A stretch of DNA of 35,855 bases from Scleroderma bovista (Eukaryota > Basidiomycota > Agaricomycetes > Boletales > Sclerodermataceae). The stretch covers positions 1 through 35,855 of the forward strand of contig JAYMGJ010000634.1 of NCBI GenBank assembly GCA_037178675.1. Reading direction: 5' to 3'. Below are positions 20,961 through 29,722 of the stretch, in pieces (position 1 is the stretch's first letter; every line of letters starts with the position of its first letter). A model generated the notes under the pieces. That model was not told where the DNA came from, did not search any database, and saw only the letters and a program-made list of their open reading frames with translations. The translations under genes were made by a program, and so were the position numbers.

Positions 20961-21226
20961 TTAAATGTGCCTGCATTCGCTGTTCGTCCCAACTATTTTT
21001 GACATTTGCCTAACCATTTGCACAGTTTGCCCCAACTATATTCAACATCTGCCCAACTATATTTGCCGTTGGCAGTGTCCAAGGTCCCCAGAATTTGGTT
21101 GCCCACCGCAGTATGCCTGTTACCCAACGTGGTATGCAAATCGCCCAACATGGTACGCCAGAAGTCAAGAATCTTGTCCAAACCGAGTGTGACTGTCTGG
21201 CTTTCCATAGATGAGAGGGCCTTCAA
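20960..21226 (-). repeat. Short tandem repeat with coding-like translation
   Basis: Plus-strand words GCCCAACTATATT, ACCCAACGTGGTATGC and GCCCAACATGGTACGC recur about every 20-25 bases from 21010 to 21165. The minus strand translates to a repeated GDLHTTLGNRHTAVGNQILG pattern in a 77-codon frame. The beginning of that frame (SMESQTVTLG) resembles a plus-strand frame at 20349 (SMESRTVTLS), so the two ends form a short inverted repeat about 860 bases apart. Confidence 0.4.
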
Positions 21227-21363
21227 ATCAGCAAACCAACCCTCCTCTGGACAGCACTGGACAGTACTGGCCAGTTACCCCAGAGCCCCAGCTACTCCTA
21301 GCCACATAATGTACCTACTTTGTGCCGTCTTACACGGCCACCCAAAGGTGAAAATCAGCTGAG
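21227..21363. other. Spacer before the copia element
   Basis: Short stretch with two overlapping TGGACAG-ACTGG words. No gene. Confidence 0.3.
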
Positions 21364-21781
21364 TGTCACGGGCCAGCAGACAGTAGCCCAAGGATGGACT
21401 GTCACTGTGTAACATGGGTTGGGCCCAAGTTGGATATTATCACCTTGTGATATGGGTGGGCTATGGTGCTGTTTCAGGGGAGTGGATAAAGGTGTAATCA
21501 CCATGTCATATGTGTGGGCCAAGATTTGCTGTAATGGAAGGTGATGGGTGGGCTAGGAAACATTAGTACCAATGAATATAGTAGGGCTGAGCCACTGGGC
21601 AATAAGGTGGAACTACAAATAGGACTGCAGGTTCACTGCCAGGGTTGGAGTAGCAGTTCCTCTATGTATATAGGTATTGCTTCAACAGGTTATGAGCCCT
21701 GTGAGCGCACTGTGTGCAGCAATGCACCAGACAGCACTCCAGCTCCCTGAGCGTCGCTTTAACTAGCTTGACGCTGTGGAC

Positions 21782-21911
21782 CACAGTGAGCTCCTAGCTG
21801 AGCCCCTGCACAGCCACAAGGTGAAGTCGGTCGACGACTTGCGCCAGACAGTGAGCTCCTAGTTGAGCACCTGTATTGCCTCAGGTGAAGTTCGTCGATG
21901 ACTTGCGCCAG
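21782..21911 (+). repeat. Tandem duplication in the copia leader
   Basis: Bases 21782-21846 and 21848-21911 are two copies of a unit with CAGTGAGCTCCTAG-TGAGC at the start and GGTGAAGT, GTCGA-GACTTGCGCCAG at the end. They lie between the presumed 5' LTR and Gag. The duplication makes it hard to place the primer-binding site, which I could not identify. Confidence 0.7.
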
Positions 21912-22039
21912 CATACCCTAGTCATGAGTTAAGCTGTTGACAGAAGTGCCTTCACTGGCACTCAGGTGTTTCTTCTTTTCTTGCTTGTCCGTTGTCGCAT
22001 TCACTTGCTGACTCTGTTGACTTCCAACAGAATATCACC

Positions 22040-23542
22040 ATGTCCAGTGCTCTTGACAAGATGGTTCCTGTGTTCACTGGCTCCAACTGGCAGCAGTGGC
22101 ACACTGCTATGCAGGCCTACCTTCGGGCACAAGGCCAATGGTTTGTCTACTCAGCAACCCAACCCGCTGACAGTCACGATGACCAAAAGGAATGGGACGA
22201 GAACACCGAGAGAGCGCTTGGTAACATCACCTTGCGCCGAGCCCCCTCGATCCAGGTCGCTGTCTTGAGCCTTGAGACTGTCAAGGATGTCTGGGACTAC
22301 CTCAAGACGGACTTTGGCGCCCCCAGTATCGGTTCCGCCTATGCTGAGCTTAGCAAGCTCCTGGCGACTACCATCCCCTCTGGCTCCCATCCCGCTCCGG
22401 CAATTACCAAAGTGCTCAGCCACGTTGCCTACCTCAAGCACACCAGCTTCGAATTCCCTGCCAATGTGCAGGCCATGATCATCCTCTGCAAGCTCCCTCC
22501 TACTATGGAGGTTGTAGCTCAAATTCTTAGCCAGACATCGCCTGATGAGATCAAGACTCTGAAGCCCGATGGGATCGTAAAGGCCGCTACGCTCTCTTTT
22601 GAGCAGAAAGGCGCCACTTCTCATGGCAGTGGTAAGGGCCCCCAGGCCAATAAGCTTAGCGCTGTGAAGCGCAAGCCGGCTGACCCCAAATTTGCCCAGC
22701 AGCAGCAGCAGCAGCAGCAAGGCAGGTCCAACGGTGGTGTGAGCGGAAACACTCCTGCCCAAGGACAGGGAGGCCGCACTCGCTGTGGCGGCAAGAAGGC
22801 TCACGCTCATCGCGAGAACGCCCAACAAGCCGCCTTCACCACCTATGTCCGCTATGAAGATGGACCAGAGCCCACTGTCGACCCTCGTGCCTCGGCCCAT
22901 ACCCCCGGTGCAACCAACTTTGGCCCCCCCGCATTCGATAATACCATCAAGGCCTTCGATTTGGCACACCGTCTGGGGGTAGAGCCCTCCTGCCAGACCA
23001 TCCGCACCCTCAACCAAGTTGTGTTGTTGGCGAGTGTGAACCTGGACCAGCCCGAGGCCAGTCCCTCCTCGTTGAAGTGCCCTCGTCTTGAGGAGCGCAT
23101 CACGATGTATGAGGAGGATGCCATCTCCCTTGGGGATGAAGAACCGTATGCCCATGAGCCGTTTGCCGACGACGAGTTTGACGAAATCGATGCAATGGTC
23201 CTCAACCGCTACAATGCGACGTTGATGGCAGTGGGTGTGGAGGCCAGCCTTTTTAGGCAAGTACCTTCTGCACGTGTGCTGATCGACACTGACATGCTCC
23301 CTTTACATGTGCACTATACGCCGTCACTGTATATAGCGAGTAGTCACTACAATATGTTATGTTGTATCTCGAGTAAAGCATATATCTGTTCATGTTTGAA
23401 TGACGCGCACTGTGCTAGATGTAAGGGAAAAACGGCTGATGATAGCGAACTCTCTGGAGCCTTCTGGCTACTAGACTCTGGCACATCCCACCATTTTACT
23501 GGTGACATAGGTGATTTTGCCTCTTACAACGCGCTAAAGTGA
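22040..23542 (+). pseudogene. Copia Gag-protease region
   Basis: ATG at 22040 (ATCACCATG context) begins MSSALDKMVPVFTGSNWQQW, typical of copia-type Gag of the UBN2/Retrotran_gag_2 kind, continuing through WDYLKTDFGA. A (CAG)7 tract near 22698 gives polyglutamine. The expected CCHC zinc knuckle seems degenerate (RCGGKKAHAHREN). The protease motif FWLLDSGTSHHFTG lies at the end with the DSG catalytic triplet. The frame stops at TGA 23540-23542 (NALK-stop-AHYAK) and the same frame then continues into the integrase region. A longer upstream opening (from 21992) has no ATG in a good context, so 22040 is preferred. Confidence 0.8.
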
Positions 23543-24834
23543 GCACACTACGCCAAAATGGCTAATGGTGTAGCACTGATTGCTGGCATTGGCACAGTAT
23601 TACTCCAGTGCCTAGATCACAACTCAGGGGATGAGAAAGTAGTAACCCTCACCCAAGTGCTCCATATGCCAGGCGCTACTGCACGCCTTATTTCTATGGG
23701 CGAAATGCTCCAGCGCAATTACAAAGTCACTGGCGATAAGCGAGGCATTAGCCTTATTGGCAAAGCCGACCGCCTATGGTTTGGGCCAGACCCAGAAGAC
23801 GATCGCAACATCATTTTTGGGATTAGATCTATCCCGATAATTAGATCTAACTATATTGCCTCCATGAGCAAAGTCGATTACAACATTATGCACCGGAGAT
23901 TTGGGCACCCCTCGAAGGAAGTACTCCAACGTGTGCAAAAACATATGCAGTGCTTCCCGGAGATTCACTTTCCAACTGAGGACTGTGTTTGCCCTGGATG
24001 TGCCCTTGGCAAAATGCCCAATCGAGCTTTCCCAGAGAATGAAAGACGTGCTTCCAAGCCTTTCGAGCTGGTGCACTCTGATCTTAAATCCTTCCCAGTT
24101 ATGTTGTACCAGAAGTTTAAATATGTTATCACCTTCTACGATGACTATACCTCTCACGCCTGGACTATGCCTCTTCGCTCCAAAGCTGCTGCGATTACGG
24201 CTGCCAAAGATTTCCTCGAAATGGTGTGAGTACAACATGATATGCACATCGTTGGATGGATGTCCGATGCCGGCGGAGAATATAAATCCAATCTGTTTGA
24301 TTGAGCACTCCTTGAAAAAGGAATTAAAATATATCAAAGTGCTCCAAGAACCCCCATGCAGAATGGCTGCACCGAGCGTCTAGGGCTCTAGGGCACACTC
24401 TCATGGACAAAGCTGAGTCTATGCAGCATCAAGCCTGCATCCCTGACTCTTGGTGGGAATTTGCGTTTGCTCATGCAACTCACATTTACAACCATACCCC
24501 GGTAGCTTGCCTGCGATGGCGCACCCCCCATGAAATGCTTAAGGGGGAGATGCCTAACATCGACCACCTACGTGTATTTGGCTGTGGAGCCTTTGTCTAT
24601 CTCCCAGCCTCAGCTCAAGCAAATAAGATGGCTCCCAAGTCAGAGCTAATGACTTATGTCAGTGTTGCCCCTGGCAATGAGCGCAACTTCTTGTTTATGT
24701 GCTCCACCAATGCAGTGTTCACCACTGCCCACGCCGTTTTTGATGAGCATCATTTCCCTCGCTGCCCTAAGAACAGGTGTGAACCTCTCGAGAACCCCTT
24801 TGGAAGGGTAAATCCAAAACCTACCACCAATTGA
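23543..24834 (+). pseudogene. Copia integrase region, broken
   Basis: The frame continues from Gag-protease. The GAG-pre-integrase zinc motif is seen as HRRFGHPSKEVLQ ... CVCPGCALGKMP (H, H, C, C). Integrase core residues appear as HSDLKSF, MSDAGGEYKS and NGCTERL (D, D, E). In-frame TGA stops lie at 24227-24229 and 24302-24304 and TAG at 24389-24391. The reading frame then changes by one position and resumes at TLMDKAESMQHQ (about 24397), running through HIYNHTP and LRVFGCGAFVYLP to TGA at 24832-24834. The enzyme would join element DNA to the genome; this copy cannot make it. Confidence 0.78.
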
Positions 24835-26258
24835 CCAGGGAATGCCCCTGATGATATCGACAGTGATGATGATGTGGAACATGACCATGGCTACCCACAT
24901 CCCCAAGTGCAGGATGATGATCCAAAGCGCGAGGAACCCAAGGCTCCTGAGGAAGAGCCTAATGAACCAAATCCTCCCTGTATGCCATCTCCAGTGCCTC
25001 CACAGGCACCGAGAACGCCTTCACCAGCGAGAAACCCGCCACCTCTGGCACTGCAGTGCCCTGGCCGAGCTGAACGCCGCCAAAATGCGCCGTGACCCCC
25101 TGCAGTGAATATCCCTGCCTGCCCCCAATGTGAATGTAGAGCGCCATTGCGCCCCGGTAACGTGTATGGTGAGCGGTGACATCCTGTCAAGCAACTCCGG
25201 GATATCGAAAGTGCCTCCTGATGGCAACAAACAGTGGGTGAGGCCTCTAGGCCCCCACAACCAGACACACCAGACCATGTTCCTGGTGGTTTCCCTGACA
25301 CCTCTGCAATGCCCAGTGAGGAAGATGTGCAAAAGATGTGCGAGGAAGGGGGAGCAAACCTAGTCCGTTTCCTGATGGGCAAAGCCCTCACAACCTGCGA
25401 GCCTCAATACAAGAGCGTCTGCAATTGGTCCTACAAGGACATCGCTCGCTTACCCCAAGCTGAGCAGAAACTTTGGCGACTTGCTTGCCAAGAAGAGCTC
25501 AACGTGCTGTGAAAGCACAAGGTCTTTGAGCTAGTTGACCGTCCCCGAGACCGGAAGGTCATTAAGAATTGATGGGTCTTTGACGTCAAGTCAGATGGCC
25601 AAAAGAAAGCCCGCTTAGTTGCGAAAGGCTTCTCCCAGGTCGAGGGATTGGATTTCGACCAGGTCTTCTCACCAGTCGTGTGCTTTGAAACAGTGCACCT
25701 CATGCTTGCGCTTGCTGCACTTGAGAATTGGTATATCACTGGACTTGACATCCAGAGCACCTACTTGTATGGCAAGCTCAACGAAGAGATCTACATGGAA
25801 CAACCCGAAGGGTTTGCTGTTCCTGGGCAAGAGCGCAAAGTGCTCCACCTCTGGCGTGCCCTCTATGGCCTTAAACAGGCTGGCCTAGCTTGGTGGCGCA
25901 CACTCGATGAGTCTCTCAAAGAGCTCGGGTTTGAGCGCCTTAAATCTGAAGCAGGCATCTTCTTCTACAAGAAGAAAGGCACCAACATCGTCATTGGTAT
26001 TATCTACATTGATGACACTCTATTCTGCGGCCCTAACAAGGCTGTTGTTGATGCCATCAAAGCGCAATTCATGCACAAATGGGAATGCTGAGACCTTGGA
26101 GAACCTAATGAGTTCCTCCGCATGCGAATCACTCGCAAGGGTCGCGCTATCCACTTGGATCAGTGCGTGTACCTACAAAAGGTCATTGAACACTGTGGCA
26201 TGCTAAATGCAAAGTCTGCAAGCACCCCACTGCCGGCTGGCTACATCAGCAAGGTGAC
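24835..26258 (+). pseudogene. Copia linker and reverse transcriptase, broken
   Basis: The same frame continues with an acidic, Pro-rich linker (DDIDSDDDVEHDHGY, PSPVPPQAPRTPSP) and then the copia RT: WVFDVKSDGQKKARLVAKGF, FSPVV, LDIQSTYLYGKLNEEIYMEQ, LYGLKQAGLAWW and the active-site YIDDTLF. In-frame stops, all TGA, are at 25093, 25177, 25219, 25510, 25570 and 26089. Several replace a residue that is normally Arg in the family (for example KWEC-stop-DLGEP), consistent with CGA changed to TGA. Homology ends at the edge of the satellite before RNase H. Confidence 0.8.
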
Positions 26259-26261
26259 AAT

Positions 26262-27510
26262 TTCTCTGACAGCACTTAGGTCCCTTAACAGTCTGAAATG
26301 GTCTGACATGACTTAACAGTCTGGGAGCATCTGGCATCAGACTGGGAGTTCTGGAATCAGACATTTAAGACCACTCCAGACCAGTCAGACCAGTCAGACC
26401 CCCCAGACAGTAAGTCAACCAGACATGTAAGACCACCCAGACTACCCAGAGCAGCCAGACCCCTCAGATAGTCAGTCAGTCAGACACTTAAGACCACCCA
26501 AACTAGTCAGACCCCTCAGACAGTAAGTCAGTCAGACACTTAAGACCACCCAGAGCAGTCAGAGCAGTCAGACCCCCCAGACAGTAAGTCACTCAGACAT
26601 TTAAGACCTGTCAGAGCAGTCAGAGCAGTCAGACCCCCAAGACAGACAGACAAACAGACACCCAGACCAGTCAAAGCAGTCAGACCCCCCAGACAGTCAG
26701 ACAGTCAGACACCAGACCAGTCAGACCCCTCAGTCAGACAGTCAGTCAGACACTTAAGACCACCCAGAGCAGTCAGAGCAGTCAGACCCCTCAGACAGTA
26801 AGTCAGTCAGACATTTAAGACCTGTCAGATCAGTTAGGGCAGTCAGACCCCCAAGACAGACAGATAGACAGAAACCCAGACCAGTCAGAGCAGTCAGACA
26901 CTCAGACCAGCCAGACCAGCCAGACCCCCCCAGACAGTCAGACAGTCAGACACCCAGACCAGCCAGACCAGCCAGACCCCTCAGATAGACAGTCAGACAG
27001 ACACTTAAGACCACCCAAAGCAGTCAGAGCAGTCAGACCCCCCAGACAGTAAGTCAGTCAGACATTTAAGACCCTGCCAAACATGTCAGACCAGTCAGAT
27101 TGATCAGACCCACCAGACAGTCAGACCATTCAGACACTCCACACCAGTCAGAGTGGTCAGAGTAGTCAGACACCCCAGAGTGTCAGACTATCAGAGAATC
27201 CAGGCCACTCCAGACTGGTCAGAGTGGTCAGCATGGTCAGACCCTCCAGACAGTTAGGCCAGTCAGACACTTCAGGCCACTCCAGACCAGTCAGATTCCC
27301 CGGACAGTCAGGCCAGTCAGACACTTCAGACTGTGTCAGACCAGTCAGAGTGGTCAGAGTGGTCAGACCCACCAGACAGCTGGGTCAATCAGATAGTTCA
27401 GGCCAATCCAGAGCAGTCAGAGCAGTCAGAGTGGTCAGACCACCCCAGACAGTCAGGCCAGTCAGACACTTCAGACTACCCTAGACCAGTTAGAGAAATC
27501 CCACTCCAGA
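26262..27510 (+). repeat. CAGTCAGAC-type satellite array
   Basis: About 1.25 kb of short degenerate units (CAGTCAGACC, CAGAGCAGTC, CCCCCAGACAGTAAGTCA). They are grouped into longer irregular blocks that contain CAGACACTTAAGACCACCCAGA, with CAGACAGTAAGTCA at about 26404, 26517, 26578, 26792 and 27043. Translations are periodic Ser/Asp/Val/Arg patterns without meaning. The array truncates the copia element on its left and abuts the chromovirus LTR on its right. Its reverse complement appears again at 35630-35855. Confidence 0.9.
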
Positions 27511-27881
27511 TGTTACGGTCCAACTTTTTATCTTATCTAATCTGCGATTAGATAGCGTTTATCTTATCTTAGTGTACAGCCTCTATCTTATCTACCTAGT
27601 CTAGACCTGTACCTCGTGCTGTACACGCTGCCACCCTTGACATCATTACGCATAGCCTTAGCTCCACAGTGATGTCATTACATAGCCTTCTACCTGCACG
27701 TAGCCTCATGGATAGCCTCGCGTAGCCCTCGTGTATAGTAGTATATATACCGTGCAATCCAGCACCCAGAGGCTCCCCATTCGAGCTCATCTTGGGTTAT
27801 TGCTCTAGATCCTCGCGTCCTATTTCTCCTCAGAGTCTCGCGTGTAGTTGGGTCTTAGGTGTTCTGCCTAGGGTCATCTCA
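27511..27881 (+). repeat. 5' LTR of chromovirus
   Basis: It begins TGTTACGGTCC and ends GGTCATCTCA, the TG...CA form, and matches 33477-33847 base for base except two adjacent changes near 27826 (TTTCTCCTC versus TTTCCTCTC). Identity runs two further bases (CC) past the CA, which I treat as chance. It has a TATA element at 27742-27749 and a likely transcript start at 27779. The Asn/Leu-rich minus-strand frame inside both LTRs is not a gene. Confidence 0.93.
27742..27789 (+). promoter_or_regulatory. LTR promoter: TATA box and inferred transcript start
   Basis: TATATATA lies at 27742-27749. The 11 bases ATTCGAGCTCA at 27779-27789 are the exact complement of the priming site after the LTR, and in Tf1 the equivalent bases are the first of the transcript. 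The start is therefore inferred at 27779, 30-37 bases after the TATA, a normal polymerase II spacing. This sets U3 as about 27511-27778. Confidence 0.65.
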
Positions 27882-27883
27882 CC

Positions 27884-27894
27884 TGAGCTCGAAT
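27884..27894 (+). other. Self-priming primer-binding site
   Basis: TGAGCTCGAAT, two bases after the 5' LTR, is perfectly complementary over 11 bases to ATTCGAGCTCA at 27779-27789 in the LTR. No TGG-initial tRNA-type site is present at this position. Tf1 of fission yeast and related sushi elements prime minus-strand synthesis by folding the first 11 bases of their RNA back onto such a site. Length, position and TATA spacing all agree with that mechanism. Confidence 0.85.
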
Positions 27895-28693
27895 CTATAC
27901 ATCTTACTCGCTCTACTACGCGCTCTCCTAGCCTTATAAGGAAACTATACCCGGACTCCAGGGTTAAGGAGCTTCATCTTCATACCTTCCGTTTCGTTCA
28001 CGGCCAGCCTTTAGTGCCGTTCCCGTAGTGCTTCGGCATTGGGAGTTTCTAGCACCGTTACCTTTACGTACTGTACACCAGCCCAGGGTCGTGCCTGGTG
28101 TCTGAAGGTCGGCGCCCGTTCAAGAGAGGTTCGCAGCCTCAAGGCGATTGAGACATACATACTCAGTAGTTCCTGCGTCCGTGCAGAGGTAGACCTTGTG
28201 ATCTGCAGCCGCTAGCCGTTTGTTCTCTGCATAGCTGTGCCACTGCCCTGACCCGGCGAGCGCGACAGGCGAACAGAGTCTTACGCTTAGTTTAGCGGAA
28301 CAACTGTGGGGATCTAGTCCCAAAGTAACCTTTACCTCTACGTTACCCCTTACGGTAGCCACCATACCTTACCAGTTCCCTCGTCATCTCGTCGAAGCGC
28401 AACAGGAGCGCTTGGCGATTATCTACGGTCCCCGCCCTGACACCCTTGTTAAAGTACAAGAAAGGGAGTCAGCGATCGAAGAAGAATTCCAGTTCACCAA
28501 CGCCGTTGCCGCCTACAGTCGCCTTGTCAGCGACTTCGAAATCCAAGTCCTCCTCGGCTTCCACCGTTCCCTTCCTGTTCCGCCCCTGCCAGACCTCCCG
28601 CTCGCTCGCCGCCGCACGTTCCGGTCTTCCCGTCTCCGACCAGTTAGACAAAGACCTACCCCCTATTCCCGCCTCCACCCCTACTAGGTCCTC
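27895..28693 (+). other. Long 5' leader of chromovirus
   Basis: About 800 bases between priming site and Gag ATG. It may carry packaging and RNA-folding signals, none of which I can identify by eye. The second half contains an ATG-less open frame described separately. Confidence 0.5.
28235..28687 (+). other. ATG-less open frame in phase with Gag
   Basis: After TAG at 28232-28234 the Gag phase stays open for 150 codons to a single TAG at 28685-28687, two codons before the Gag ATG. The translation is protein-like in its middle (RHLVEAQQERLAIIYGPR, KVQERESAIEEEF, AAYSRLVSDFEIQVLLGF) and basic at the end. There is no in-frame ATG. It may be an old N-terminal part of Gag, be reached by a non-AUG start or splicing, or be chance; I cannot decide. 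Confidence 0.35.
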
Positions 28694-29692
28694 ATGGCAG
28701 ACCTTAACCAGCTCCTCGGACAGCTTGTCCAGGGGCAAATTGACCTGCAAGCACATATCGCGGCCCTTGCGGCTGCACAGCCTCACCCTGCACCGCTGCC
28801 GCGCAAGAAGGTGGTCGCGGATCCCAGGAGTTACGATGGCTCCCCTCAGAAGTTCCACGAGTGGTGGTCCAAGATCAAGATTTGGTTACAGATCTCGATG
28901 GAGGGGGCAAATGACGCCCAGGTTACCGCCGCAGTTCTCTCCCGGCTCACTGGCCCGAAAGCTGGTCGGTGGGCTCAAGTCCGTCTGGATAGCTGCATGG
29001 CAGCAGCCCAGGCCCTCGCCAACGCCCCGCCCGTCCCAGCCGGACAGCTCCCGCCCCCTCCGGCCTGGCCCGCTTGGGATGACTTCGCGGAGGAGATAGA
29101 GAGGTTCTTTCTCCCCGGAAACAACGCCGAGTGGGCACGTGCCCAGCTGCTTCGCCTTAGGCAGGGCCCGAGGCAAAGAATCGACGACTTCTTAGCGCAG
29201 TTCGAAGCACTCAAGAACCAGGGAGACTGTGGGAATGAGTACGCCCGCGACTTGCTCGAACGCGCGCTCCAGAGGAAACTCTTGGAGCAAATTTACATAC
29301 AGGGAATGCGACGAGACACCTACGAGCGACTCGCAAACTCTGCTCGTGCGATGGGAAGAGCCCAGGAACTCTTCCTCATCAACCTCCAAGGGCAAGGCTC
29401 TGCCCGATATTACCAGGGCCAATCATATTCGTCTTCAACCGCATCGGGGAGTGGTGTCCCCATGGACATAGGTGCCGTTGAGGCAAACCAGCAAAGGGGT
29501 AAAGGGCCCCAATGCTACAATTGCCAATTGTTTGGCCACATCGCACGTGAGTGCACAAAGCCGCGCCGCCCTCGTCGTGGGCAACCACAAGCACGGGCAA
29601 CGCAAGCCCAGCCGGAGGATGACCGGCTAAATGCGGTAAGAGGAATGACATTTGCAGAAATGCAGGCGTTCTTCAGAGATTTAAAAGATTAG
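28694..29692 (+). CDS. Gag polyprotein of chromovirus (332 aa)
   Basis: Structural protein that assembles the virus-like particle and binds element RNA. The first ATG of the frame (MADLNQLLGQL) is used. Residues about 40-215 fit the Retrotrans_gag domain: FHEWWSKIKIWLQIS, AAVLSRLTGPKAGRWA, WDDFAEEIERFF, QRIDDFLAQFEALK and ERALQRKLLEQIYIQG. A CCHC zinc knuckle follows at residues 274-287 (CYNCQLFGHIAREC), then a basic Arg/Gln-rich stretch. The frame ends at TAG 29690-29692 just after a UUUAAAA slippery heptamer, so a minority of ribosomes should pass into Pol by -1 frameshifting. No internal stop or frameshift is present. Confidence 0.92.
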   Translation: MADLNQLLGQLVQGQIDLQAHIAALAAAQPHPAPLPRKKVVADPRSYDGSPQKFHEWWSKIKIWLQISMEGANDAQVTAAVLSRLTGPKAGRWAQVRLDSCMAAAQALANAPPVPAGQLPPPPAWPAWDDFAEEIERFFLPGNNAEWARAQLLRLRQGPRQRIDDFLAQFEALKNQGDCGNEYARDLLERALQRKLLEQIYIQGMRRDTYERLANSARAMGRAQELFLINLQGQGSARYYQGQSYSSSTASGSGVPMDIGAVEANQQRGKGPQCYNCQLFGHIARECTKPRRPRRGQPQARATQAQPEDDRLNAVRGMTFAEMQAFFRDLKD

Positions 29693-29722
29693 TGAGTGAG
29701 GATAAAACGGGCATCCTCGCTC
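29680..29722 (+). promoter_or_regulatory. -1 programmed ribosomal frameshift signal
   Basis: T TTA AAA at 29680-29686 is in the correct X XXY YYZ phase with Gag codons TTA and AAA. After seven bases comes a 10-bp stem (GAGTGAGGAT at 29694-29703 with ATCCTCGCTC at 29713-29722, one G-U pair, nine-base loop). A slip by one base moves the ribosome into the Pol frame (AGA TTA GTG AGT) and past the Gag stop. Heptamer, spacer length and stem all fit known -1 signals. Confidence 0.85.

Larger units (their letters stand above)
21364..26258 (+). mobile_element. Degenerate, 3'-truncated Ty1/copia LTR retrotransposon
   Basis: Domain order is Gag, protease, GAG-pre-integrase zinc motif, integrase, reverse transcriptase, which defines Ty1/copia. 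The left end is tentatively the TGTCACGGGCC at 21364; a TATA-like TATGTATATAG lies at 21664-21674 within the presumed 5' LTR. The coding region runs from ATG 22040 to about 26258, where the homology stops after ASTPLPAGYISK and satellite DNA begins. RNase H and the 3' LTR are therefore missing. The coding region holds about eleven in-frame stops and at least one frameshift, so the copy is inactive. Confidence 0.85.

Noticed and set aside
22151..23260. 369-codon minus-strand frame
   Set aside because: Antisense to the copia gag-protease frame, which has clear Gag and protease motifs; this one has none.
26262..27510. CRISPR-like array
   Set aside because: Short units are degenerate, without constant repeats separated by unique spacers, and the context is eukaryotic; it is satellite DNA.
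27166..27551. Ser/Val/Arg-rich frames on both strands in the satellite
   Set aside because: Translations of the CAGTCAGAC period in different phases.
27596..27790. 64-codon minus-strand frame present in both LTRs
   Set aside because: Identical copies simply reflect LTR identity; no motif, and it spans the promoter.
28446..29099. 217-codon plus-strand frame overlapping the start of Gag
   Set aside because: Mostly Ser/Pro/Arg-rich shadow of Gag in another phase; it ends inside the Gag domain. Its first part could be leader sequence, but nothing supports translation.
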